A DNA stretch of 64,000 nt. Source: SHLQ01 sp964517125. GTDB lineage: Bacteria > Actinomycetota > Acidimicrobiia > Acidimicrobiales > SHLQ01. Made by a program: the position numbers and the translations under genes. The notes below the pieces were generated by a model that worked only from the letters and a program-made list of their open reading frames with translations, was not told the DNA's origin and ran no database searches. Positions 7,767 to 14,791 of the stretch are shown here, in pieces (positions within the stretch are counted from its first letter, which is position 1; every line of letters begins with the position of its first letter). The stretch lies in assembly GCA_964517125.1 (NCBI GenBank), contig CAZFBD010000003.1:61351-125350 (forward strand), written 5' to 3'.

Positions 7767-9512
7767 TCAGTTCTGCAGGAAGACCTGGTCCAAACGGGGA
7801 ACCCCTCGGGTCTGGCACGGCAGCGCCACACCTTCTGGCGTTACCGAGTCACACAGGCCGCCAACGTTGGCACCGGCGCCCAGAGTCCAGTTGCTGTGGG
7901 TTGCGAGCACGTACTGGTAGCTGTCACGCAGGTTGGCCTGCAGATCCTGCCAAATGGCGTAGCGCTCATCGAAGTCCTGCGTCTGACGCTGCGCAACGAT
8001 GAGCGCATCGCGCTCCTCGTTGCAGTTGCGGGACCAGTTGATGGACAGTGCGCCAATCGTGGAGCACGTCAGGAACGCGGTGTCGACGTCGGGGTCAGAG
8101 AAGCCGTGGTACCGCCAGCTGGCGAACTGGTACTGACCGAAGATGACTTCCTGAATGTGGACGTCGTTCGGGATCGACTGGACCGTGATGTTGAACTGCT
8201 CCGACATCGCATCGCTCACCAGGTCGAAGATCTGATCGTTCGAGAGGTTCGTGTCGTACTGGTACTCGATGTTGACCTTGCCATCGGTGCAGGCGTCGGG
8301 AACCTCGGTGCAGTACTCGGCGATGAGCGGAGCCGCGAGCTCGGGCATGTCGTGTTCCTGCTGGATGCTCGGATCGTGCCACGGGCTCTCGCTCGAGAAG
8401 AGCGAATCGGCAAGCAGCGAAGCGCCCTGGTTCACGAACTCCTCGTAGTCCTGCTTGGGGAACAGGTGCGTGGCGGCCTTGCGCACTCGAATGTCGTCGA
8501 AGGGCGCCGTTGTGGCGTTCATTGCAAAGAAGAACTCCTCACCGGAGTTGTCTTCGACCCGAAGAATGTCCTCGCCGGCGTCACGCAGCGGAAGGATCAT
8601 GAGTGCGGCCGTTCCGTGAACAACATCGAGGTCGCCCACGATGAGCTGATCGGCACGGGTTCCCGGCTGCGGAACCGGGAAGAACTCGACTGCGTCAAGG
8701 AAGACCTCGACATCGTCACGCCACCAGTTCTCGTTGCGGACAAGAACCGTGGAGGAGTCCTGACTACGCTCTTCGAGAACGAACGGACCAGCACCGATTG
8801 GGGTCTGGTCAAGTTCGGGGTTCTCCGCCGCGGCGTCGAGCCAAGCCGGCGAGCCGACCATGCCAAGCTGCTCGGCGAAGTACACCGGCAGGACAGCGTT
8901 CGGGCCGTTGGCGTTGATGCGGAAGGTGAGATCGTCAACCTTCTCGACCGCGTTCTCCGCGGCGAACGCTGGCTTGAAGACCAACGACGTGAGCGGATCG
9001 GCGAGGAACGCCTCGATCGTCTTGATGACGGCGTCGGCGTCGTACGGAAGCCCGTCGGAGAATTCGATTCCCTCGCGAAGCTTGACATCCCAGGAGCTGA
9101 AGTCGTCGTTGGGGGTCCAGCTCTCGGTCAGGTTGTTGTGCCACTGGCCTTCGGCGTCGACGACAACGAGCGTGTCGAAGATGGCGGTTGCGACCATGAT
9201 CGGGCCGCGGTTCAGACCGGTGTTCGTGGGGTTGAGCGAACCGGCTTCGGTCTGCATGCCGAACCGGAGCGTGCCTCCGGCGACGATCTCGTCGACGTCT
9301 TCGGCCGTTTCGATCTCGGATCCATCGGCGGATTCATCGGCACCGATGTCCTCGGTGGTTTCCTCCTCGCCGCCGGAACCGGTCGTTGCCTCGTCGGACG
9401 AGCTGTCTGCCGGAGCAGCATCGGTCCCGCCGTCGCTGCCGCCGCAGGCAGACGCGATGATCGCCAACGCGGCGAACAGAGCGAGCAGTTTCCGAAAACG
9501 ACCAGAAGCCAT
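7767..9512 (-). CDS. dppA: Peptide/opine ABC transporter solute-binding lipoprotein (SBP_bac_5)
   Basis: This 581-residue receptor of the importer has a signal peptide ending in the lipobox IIASAC (lipidated Cys23) and an acidic Ser/Thr/Glu linker of about 60 residues. The family 5 binding fold follows from about residue 85, with GGTLRFGMQTEAGSLNP, LTESWTPNDDFSSWDVKLREG and FSDGLPYDADAV. The start at 9512 is supported by GAAGGGGAAG six bases upstream; the longer frame to 9587 lacks support. Family 5 proteins bind di- and oligopeptides, opines, nickel chelates or sugars, so the ligand is open. It is first in the dppABCDF run. Upstream on the same strand, the DUF1989 gene ends 113 bases away. 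Confidence 0.92.
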   Translation of the reverse strand: MASGRFRKLLALFAALAIIASACGGSDGGTDAAPADSSSDEATTGSGGEEETTEDIGADESADGSEIETAEDVDEIVAGGTLRFGMQTEAGSLNPTNTGLNRGPIMVATAIFDTLVVVDAEGQWHNNLTESWTPNDDFSSWDVKLREGIEFSDGLPYDADAVIKTIEAFLADPLTSLVFKPAFAAENAVEKVDDLTFRINANGPNAVLPVYFAEQLGMVGSPAWLDAAAENPELDQTPIGAGPFVLEERSQDSSTVLVRNENWWRDDVEVFLDAVEFFPVPQPGTRADQLIVGDLDVVHGTAALMILPLRDAGEDILRVEDNSGEEFFFAMNATTAPFDDIRVRKAATHLFPKQDYEEFVNQGASLLADSLFSSESPWHDPSIQQEHDMPELAAPLIAEYCTEVPDACTDGKVNIEYQYDTNLSNDQIFDLVSDAMSEQFNITVQSIPNDVHIQEVIFGQYQFASWRYHGFSDPDVDTAFLTCSTIGALSINWSRNCNEERDALIVAQRQTQDFDERYAIWQDLQANLRDSYQYVLATHSNWTLGAGANVGGLCDSVTPEGVALPCQTRGVPRLDQVFLQN

Positions 9513-9625
9513 TGGATCTTCCCCTTCTTGGCGCTCAGGGTGGATCTGAGCAGCCCTATGGTCCATGAACATACCAGCCGGTAGCAAACCGACACCCTCA
9601 CCCGACTGCTTTCACATGACGGGCG

Positions 9626-10471
9626 TCAGAGTCCGTGCGATCGGTCGTAGGCGCTGGGTGCAAAACGCGTCCATCCAGCCAGGTCTGAGGCCGGTTTGAA
9701 GACCTCCACCAGGAGCGGGTGACAGGCGGCGGAGTCGCTCGAATGGCTTTCGCTGGTGTCGCCGCCCGGGCACGCCGACAGACCCCCGAGCAGATCAATT
9801 TCGGCGAAGAATTCGATCGAATCGCCCGGGCGGACCGGGCTGGCCTTCATGAAGTACTGCTTGGTGTCGTTGGTGAAGCCCGTGCACATGAACACGTTGA
9901 GGACGTCGTGAACATGAAGCTCGGCTTCGACCACCGGCATGCCGGTATGGGCGGCCAGCGCACGACTGAGGTTCGAGTGGCAGCAGTAGTGGTAGTCGTC
10001 GTCGTTGAGTAGACGCTGCGTGTACGGATCACATCGGGTGCCGATCACGTCGTGAACTCCCCCGCCGTGCTCGTCGAAGCCGTACCAGCCCAGCGAATCG
10101 TGGGTGATCGTTGCGAGCGGGCGAAGCGTTGGGTGGGTACTCCACAGTCGGTCGCCTTCGGTGACGTGGGTGGCATGGAACTGTCGGGTCTTGCCGCTGT
10201 AGAAGCGTTCGGACAGGTCGTGCAGGTTCCACAGGTTCAGGTCCCCCACCTGCGGGCCCTCGACGCTCACGATTCGGAAGAAGTGGCCCGCTGGGACCGT
10301 GAAGGTCTCGGCGGAACGGGGCGCAACAAGGACCGAGTCCACGAGTTCTGCGTGGGCCCGGGCCTTCCGGTACCAGTCGCCGTCGTAGGGGGGAAGATGT
10401 TCGACGTCGTAGCAGACGATGGGCCGGACGGCTCGACGCTCCGCCGCGTCGGCTGGTTCTCCCTGCGTCAT
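9626..10471 (-). CDS. DUF1989 (urea-carboxylase-associated-like) protein
   Basis: This cytoplasmic protein of 281 residues contains a DUF1989 core: VPAGHFFRIVSVEGPQVGDLNLWN, then GDRLWSTHPTLRPLATI, with a DPYTQRLLNDDDYHYCCHSNL segment and DVLNVFMCTGFT. DUF1989 proteins are encoded next to urea carboxylase, allantoin or guanidine and amino-acid-amide breakdown genes. Their activity is not settled; some are amidino- or carbamate-handling hydrolases. The cluster of His and Cys residues (HYCCHSNL) could bind metal. The start at 10471 lies one base past the stop of the upstream DinB-like gene (TGACATG), so the two are coupled. The position ahead of dppABCDF suggests it works on the imported nitrogen compound (inference). 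Confidence 0.8.
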   Translation of the reverse strand: MTQGEPADAAERRAVRPIVCYDVEHLPPYDGDWYRKARAHAELVDSVLVAPRSAETFTVPAGHFFRIVSVEGPQVGDLNLWNLHDLSERFYSGKTRQFHATHVTEGDRLWSTHPTLRPLATITHDSLGWYGFDEHGGGVHDVIGTRCDPYTQRLLNDDDYHYCCHSNLSRALAAHTGMPVVEAELHVHDVLNVFMCTGFTNDTKQYFMKASPVRPGDSIEFFAEIDLLGGLSACPGGDTSESHSSDSAACHPLLVEVFKPASDLAGWTRFAPSAYDRSHGL

Positions 10472-10472
10472 G

Positions 10473-11033
10473 TCAGCCGGCAGGGTTGCGGCCGATGGCA
10501 CCCAGGTAGCGGTCGCCAACCGATGCATCGGCTGGCACGTCGACCGGCTGACCAATGCGGCCGCTCTCGATGAGCATTGGCTGCATCGCCAGGACTTGTT
10601 CGAGTGCGGCCGATGCGGCCTCCTCGTCGAGTGGGGCCTCGAGGTTGCCGGCCTGAGCCAGGTCCCAGGTGTGCCCCAGCAGGTCCCACTGCACGAACCC
10701 GATCGTGTCGTCGATCGTGGGGGTATCGAACCAGAACGGCCCGGCCTGCTGCAGGACGCCCGGCTGGTCGAGGGTCTCGGTGAGCTGCTGTCGGCAGGCG
10801 TTCCAGGTTGCGACCGGGTCCGACACATCGTCGGGAGCGGAGGGGGCGGCCATCTGGCCGGTACGAGCGAGTGCTTCGACACCGTTCATGACCGCACATT
10901 GGTGCTGCAACACGTCGCGTCCGCTCCAGCCCTCGCATCCGCTTGCCTGGTCCCAGGCATCGGCCGGCATCCGCCGGACCACGGCATCGAAGCCGTACAG
11001 CGCGCTCGTGAAGTTGCGAAGGTTCTTGCTCAT
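10473..11033 (-). CDS. DinB/maleylpyruvate-isomerase-like (mycothiol-S-transferase fold) protein
   Basis: This four-helix-bundle protein of 186 residues belongs to the family that includes actinobacterial mycothiol-dependent maleylpyruvate isomerase and the TIGR03086 group. The phrase CEGWSGRDVLQHQCAVMNG carries the first metal-ligand histidine. QWDLLGHTWDLAQA holds the second H-x-W-D metal-site region. These proteins bind a divalent metal and often use mycothiol, the thiol of actinobacteria, but many members have unknown substrates. It is translationally coupled to the DUF1989 gene and may be the first gene of the transcript leading to the ABC importer. The specific reaction is not inferable. 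Confidence 0.75.
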   Translation of the reverse strand: MSKNLRNFTSALYGFDAVVRRMPADAWDQASGCEGWSGRDVLQHQCAVMNGVEALARTGQMAAPSAPDDVSDPVATWNACRQQLTETLDQPGVLQQAGPFWFDTPTIDDTIGFVQWDLLGHTWDLAQAGNLEAPLDEEAASAALEQVLAMQPMLIESGRIGQPVDVPADASVGDRYLGAIGRNPAG

Positions 11034-11072
11034 TGGTTCCCCCAGAGGTTTTTCGACACCCTAATTCCCCCG

Positions 11073-11113
11073 AAAGGTGCCTGGCACCTTGCACGCAAAT
11101 GGTGCCAGGCACC
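11073..11113. repeat. REP palindrome pair, left flank of RAYT gene
   Basis: AAGGTGCCTGGCACCTT lies at about 11074-11090. GGTGCCAGGCACC at 11101-11113 is the exact reverse complement of its 13-base core. This is the arrangement of paired REPs (BIME-like) found next to REP-associated transposase genes. Confidence 0.85.
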
Positions 11114-11118
11114 GTTCG

Positions 11119-11754
11119 TCAGGCGGCGACGTCGTCGGCTTTCGACAGCAACGACTCTTCGAAACCGGGGCGGCCAACGGCCAATGGCCGTTTCCGCATG
11201 GCCATCACACGTTCGACCTCGCCATTGAACGGGCCACCGACGAAGCCCTCGTACGCCTCCCGTCCACCGGTCAGGCGGAGGACCTCGCCGGTCTTGAGCC
11301 ACGATGGACACTCCCGATCGCCGGTGAACACCGCAAGGCTCGACCACGGGTACCCCACCAGTTCGGCGACTCCGATATCGAGCGGATTGCGATGGATGTA
11401 GCGGGAGACGGCTGCCAGATACTGCTCGCTGTCAACCACTAGCGAGGTGTAACGAGAGCGGAACATTGGGCCGTCCCGGCCGTGCCGAGCGTTGAAGGTT
11501 CGAACATAGTTACTCGCCAGGTGATGTATCGCGAGGTCGAGGTTCGCCTCTGGGGTCCGCACCAGCAGATGGTAGTGATTGTTCATCAGGCAGTACGAGT
11601 GAATCTCGATGCCGAACTTCTCCACCGCCTCTGCAAGCAAAAGGAGGAAGAGCCGTCTGTCTCGGACATCGAGAAAGATGTCCCGCTTTGCGGCCCCACG
11701 GTTCATGACGTGGTGGTAGGCCCCCGGATATTGCAACCGCTGTAGTCGCGGCAT
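11119..11754 (-). mobile_element. REP-associated tyrosine transposase (RAYT, Y1_Tnp/IS200-like)
   Basis: This 211-residue HUH single-strand transposase of the RAYT type acts on REP hairpins rather than moving as a classical insertion sequence. Key residues visible are YHHVMNRG near the N-terminus, the HUH metal motif in YCLMNNHYHLLVRTPE, and the catalytic tyrosine in SRYIHRNPLDIG. The reading frame is intact and of usual length. It is flanked on both sides, within 60 to 80 bases, by copies of GGTGCCTGGCACC, and no IS200-type terminal structures are seen beyond them. The copy is therefore likely functional or only recently inactive. It sits between the DinB-like gene and mct and does not disrupt either. 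Confidence 0.9.
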
Positions 11755-11828
11755 GGAACTGCTCCATAGTGGATTCAGGCAACGGGGGAAGTCACATCAT
11801 CACACTAGGAAGCTGCACCGAGCTCCGC

Positions 11829-11870
11829 AAGGTGCCTGGCACCTTGGCGGCAAAAGGAGCCTGGCACCTT
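11829..11870. repeat. REP palindrome pair, right flank of RAYT gene
   Basis: AAGGTGCCTGGCACCTT at 11829-11845 and AAGGAGCCTGGCACCTT at 11854-11870 have the same core as the left flank, the second copy with one mismatch. They lie just upstream of the transposase start and are followed by the small palindrome tgatatatca. Confidence 0.85.
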
Positions 11871-11888
11871 TGATATATCAGTTGTGTA

Positions 11889-13094
11889 TCAGGCGGTGGC
11901 GACGGTGCCGGAGTCGACGAGGCGACCGATTTCGGTCGACGTCAGGCCGAGGTCGGACAGGACCGATTCAGTGTCGGCTCCGAGGGCGGGTGCGGGCGTT
12001 GGTTCGACCGAAAGCATGCCGTCGAAGGCAACCGGGGACCCCGGCGAGAGGTACGTACCGATTCCCGGTTGCTCGACTTCGCGATACAGCTCGTTCTCGA
12101 CGGAACACCGGGGATCGTTCTCGACCAGTTCGGTGAAGCTCTGGTACCGACCCCAACACACTCCGAGTGCGTCGAATGCGGTCGCCAGCTCCGACAGGCT
12201 GTGTGTGCCGACCCATCCCTGGATCAGTTGCTTGATCTGGTCGCGGGCGGCGAAGCGTTGGCCTTCGTCGGAGAAGTCCAGGTCCTCGGCCGCTGCCAAC
12301 GCGGCAACGTCATCGGTGGTGCTGGTGGCCTCGAGAAGCGAACGCCATTGCTTGTTGCTGATCCCCACGGTGTAGATGCGTTCGTTGTCCGAGGTCGTGA
12401 ACATCGCCCCGAAGGCGCCGTACAGATCGTTGCCGAACCGTTGACGTTCGGTCCCCAACACCTGCGCCTCGGCCACATGACCGAGCGCGGAGATCGCGGA
12501 AAGCGCAACATCGAAGAGGGCCAGACTCATGTTGGAACCCTCGCCCGTACGCAACCGGTGCCGGTCGGCGGCGAGCATCGCCAGTGCTGCTGTCTGCCCA
12601 CAGATCAGGTCCCAGGCAGCGAGCACGTTGTTCACCGGTTCTTCGTGATCGACGGGCCCGGTCACGAACGGAAACCCGACAGCCGCATTGACCGTGTAGT
12701 CGAGCGCGGTGGATCCGTCGCGGTTGCCGGTGATCGCCAGCATGTTGAGGTCGCGCCGGCGGCTGCTCAATGCGTCCCAGCCCATCCATCCCCGAGCGGG
12801 GAAGTTCGTGAGGTAGTTGCCCGCATCGGCGATCAGCTGAGACAGCAACTCCTGTGCCTGCGGATCCCGCAGGTTCACGGCGATGGACCGTTTGTTCTTG
12901 TTGAGTCCGGCCCAGTACAGCGAGTCGCCGTCCGGGGTGAGCGGCCATCGGCGATAGTCGATTCCGCCACCGATCTGGTCGAAGCGGATCACGTCAGCTC
13001 CGAGTTGCGCCAGGGTCATGCCGCCGGACGGGGCAGCGACGAACGCAGAGCCTTCGATGACCTGCATCCCGTCGAGGGCCGGTGCCTGCATCAT
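11889..13094 (-). CDS. mct: 2-methylfumaryl-CoA isomerase-like class III CoA-transferase (Mct)
   Basis: This is a CaiB/BaiF family enzyme of 401 residues. From remembered family sequences it matches mesaconyl-CoA C1-C4 CoA transferase of the 3-hydroxypropionate bicycle along its whole length, including VVEGSAFVAAP-type N-terminus, GGMTLAQLGADVIRFD, RRWPLTPDGDSLYWAGLNK, TNFPARGWMGWD and EQPGIGTYLSPGSP near the end. Asp162 (AAWDLICGQ) sits where class III transferases form the aspartyl-CoA intermediate. The reaction moves CoA within 2-methylfumarate. The ATG at 13094 overlaps the stop of the upstream ThDP enzyme by four bases, so the pair is co-translated. No other bicycle gene is in the window, so it may serve an assimilation or breakdown path for mesaconate, glyoxylate or propionate-type carbon. 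Confidence 0.8.
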   Translation of the reverse strand: MMQAPALDGMQVIEGSAFVAAPSGGMTLAQLGADVIRFDQIGGGIDYRRWPLTPDGDSLYWAGLNKNKRSIAVNLRDPQAQELLSQLIADAGNYLTNFPARGWMGWDALSSRRRDLNMLAITGNRDGSTALDYTVNAAVGFPFVTGPVDHEEPVNNVLAAWDLICGQTAALAMLAADRHRLRTGEGSNMSLALFDVALSAISALGHVAEAQVLGTERQRFGNDLYGAFGAMFTTSDNERIYTVGISNKQWRSLLEATSTTDDVAALAAAEDLDFSDEGQRFAARDQIKQLIQGWVGTHSLSELATAFDALGVCWGRYQSFTELVENDPRCSVENELYREVEQPGIGTYLSPGSPVAFDGMLSVEPTPAPALGADTESVLSDLGLTSTEIGRLVDSGTVATA

Positions 13095-14764
13095 TGGCTC
13101 CGTGCCTGGTCGATACTGAGGGTTGGACTCAGCATTTCGGGTGGGATCATCAACTCGAGCAGGCCACCCGTTGTCGACGCGGCCGCACGCTCGAATGCGC
13201 TGGCGAACTGGTCGGTCGCCGTCACGCGTTCGGCGTGAAACCCGTAGGCCTTCGCGAGCTGCACATAGTCGGGATTCTCGATCTCGGTTCCACTGACGCG
13301 GGTGGGGAAGGTGCGCTCCTGATGCATCCGGATTGTGCCGTACATCTGGTTGTTCAGGACGAGCACGATCGGCTGGGCGTCGGCCTGCATCGCGGTGCCG
13401 AGCTCCTGCAGGTTCATCTGCAGATCGCCATCGCCTGCCCAGCACACCACCATCCGATTCGGCTCGGCGATCTTCGCTGCGACCGCAGCCGGCAGGCCGT
13501 AGCCCATGGAACCGGACTGCGGCGCGAGGAGCCGCATGTCCTCGCCAAACGAAAAGTGCTTGTTGGGCCAGATCGAGAAGTTGCCAGCACCGTTCGTGAA
13601 GATGACGTCGTCGGGCACGTGGTCCTGCAACCACTGCGTGACTGCAGCCATGTTGAGCGGCCCAGGCTGCTCCGGGGCCACAAGGTGCGCCATTCGCTGG
13701 TCACGAAGTTCGGCACACCACGCTCGTCGGGCCTGCGATGGTGTGAGGTTGGCGCCCTGCAGCTCGGTGACGAACACTCCAGGCGCGGCCTGGATCGGAA
13801 GGTTCGCCTGGAGCACCTTGCCGAGCTCGCGATCGGAGGGGTGCACGTGCACGACGGTCTGAGCCGGGTTCGGGATGTCGAAGAGCGTCCACGCGTCGGT
13901 GACCATTTCCCCGAATCGGATGCCGATGGCCACGATGACGTCAGCGTCGGTGATGGCCTGCCGTACCTGTGGCTGCATGGCCACTCCGGCATCGCCGATG
14001 TAACAGCGCGAGTCATTGTCGATGAGGTCGTGGAATCGGAACGCCGAAGCCACTGGCAGATCGTTGGCCTCGACGACGCCGCGCAACGCAACTCGTGCTT
14101 CGTCGGTCCAGCCGCCGCCTCCGACGATGAGCAGCGGATGTTCCGCCCGGTCCAACAGGTCGACCGTCTCATCGATGTCGAAGCGGGTCGGGGCGGGCTG
14201 CGGTATTCGGACGGGTCGCCCGGGCGTAGCCGTGGATCGGGCACTCAGGGTGTCCTCGGGCAGGGCAATGACAACCGGGCCGGGACGTCCGGACAGCGCG
14301 GTGGAGAACGCACGGCTGACGATTTCGGGGATTCGGTCGACGGAATCGATCTGGGTGGCCCACTTCACCAGCGGACCGAAGAAGGCCCGATAGTCGACTT
14401 CCTGGAACGCTTCTCGTTCCAGATGCTCGGTCGAAGCCTGCCCAACGAAGAGGATCATGGGGGTGCTGTCCTGCATGGCGGTGTGCAGCCCGACCGATGC
14501 GTTGGTTGCGCCCGGCCCCCGGGTGACAAACCCGATGCCGGGGCGGCCGGTCAGCTTTCCCCAGGCCTCCGCCGCGTAGGTGACGCCACCTTCCTGTCGA
14601 CAGGTGACGAATCGAACTCCCGAGTCCACGAGTCCGTCGAGCACCGCGAGGTAACTCTCGCCGGGCACGCCGAATGACGTGGTGATTCCCTGCGCTTCAA
14701 GACACGCGACGAGCAGCTCGCCGCCTGTTCGTCCGGACAGGCCTTCGTGATCAACCGTGTGCAC
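13091..14764 (-). CDS. Thiamine-diphosphate-dependent enzyme, acetolactate-synthase-like
   Basis: This 557-residue enzyme has the three ThDP domains in order. The PYR domain carries the catalytic glutamate in CRQEGGVTYAAEAWG. The middle domain starts near LLIVGGGGWTDEA. The PP domain carries the diphosphate motif GDGDLQMNLQE ending in LVLNN. FAD-binding features of true acetolactate synthase are not clear to me, and no small regulatory subunit gene is adjacent. Decarboxylases or carboligases such as oxalyl-CoA decarboxylase, glyoxylate carboligase or sulfopyruvate-type enzymes share this fold. Coupling to mct suggests a shared substrate path. The start is a GTG at 14764. Confidence 0.85.
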   Translation of the reverse strand: MHTVDHEGLSGRTGGELLVACLEAQGITTSFGVPGESYLAVLDGLVDSGVRFVTCRQEGGVTYAAEAWGKLTGRPGIGFVTRGPGATNASVGLHTAMQDSTPMILFVGQASTEHLEREAFQEVDYRAFFGPLVKWATQIDSVDRIPEIVSRAFSTALSGRPGPVVIALPEDTLSARSTATPGRPVRIPQPAPTRFDIDETVDLLDRAEHPLLIVGGGGWTDEARVALRGVVEANDLPVASAFRFHDLIDNDSRCYIGDAGVAMQPQVRQAITDADVIVAIGIRFGEMVTDAWTLFDIPNPAQTVVHVHPSDRELGKVLQANLPIQAAPGVFVTELQGANLTPSQARRAWCAELRDQRMAHLVAPEQPGPLNMAAVTQWLQDHVPDDVIFTNGAGNFSIWPNKHFSFGEDMRLLAPQSGSMGYGLPAAVAAKIAEPNRMVVCWAGDGDLQMNLQELGTAMQADAQPIVLVLNNQMYGTIRMHQERTFPTRVSGTEIENPDYVQLAKAYGFHAERVTATDQFASAFERAAASTTGGLLELMIPPEMLSPTLSIDQARSQ

Positions 14765-14791
14765 GGCCGCATCCTACGACAGCGGGGCAAA

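Noticed and set aside
7683..9584. Long plus-strand open frame of over 600 codons
   Set aside because: It is the antisense shadow of dppA, whose lipobox and family 5 motifs are clear; the plus-strand translation has no recognisable domain. Similar long shadows over the calcium-repeat protein, CoxG, groEL, hrpA and glmS were dropped for the same reason.
11119..11754. Full IS200/IS605 insertion sequence
   Set aside because: No TnpB, no element ends and no target duplication; the flanking REPs and sequence class point to RAYT.
12950..13634. Upstream extension of the mct frame to 13634
   Set aside because: The extension is antisense-type filler within the ThDP gene; the conserved start and ATGA overlap at 13094 decide the true start.
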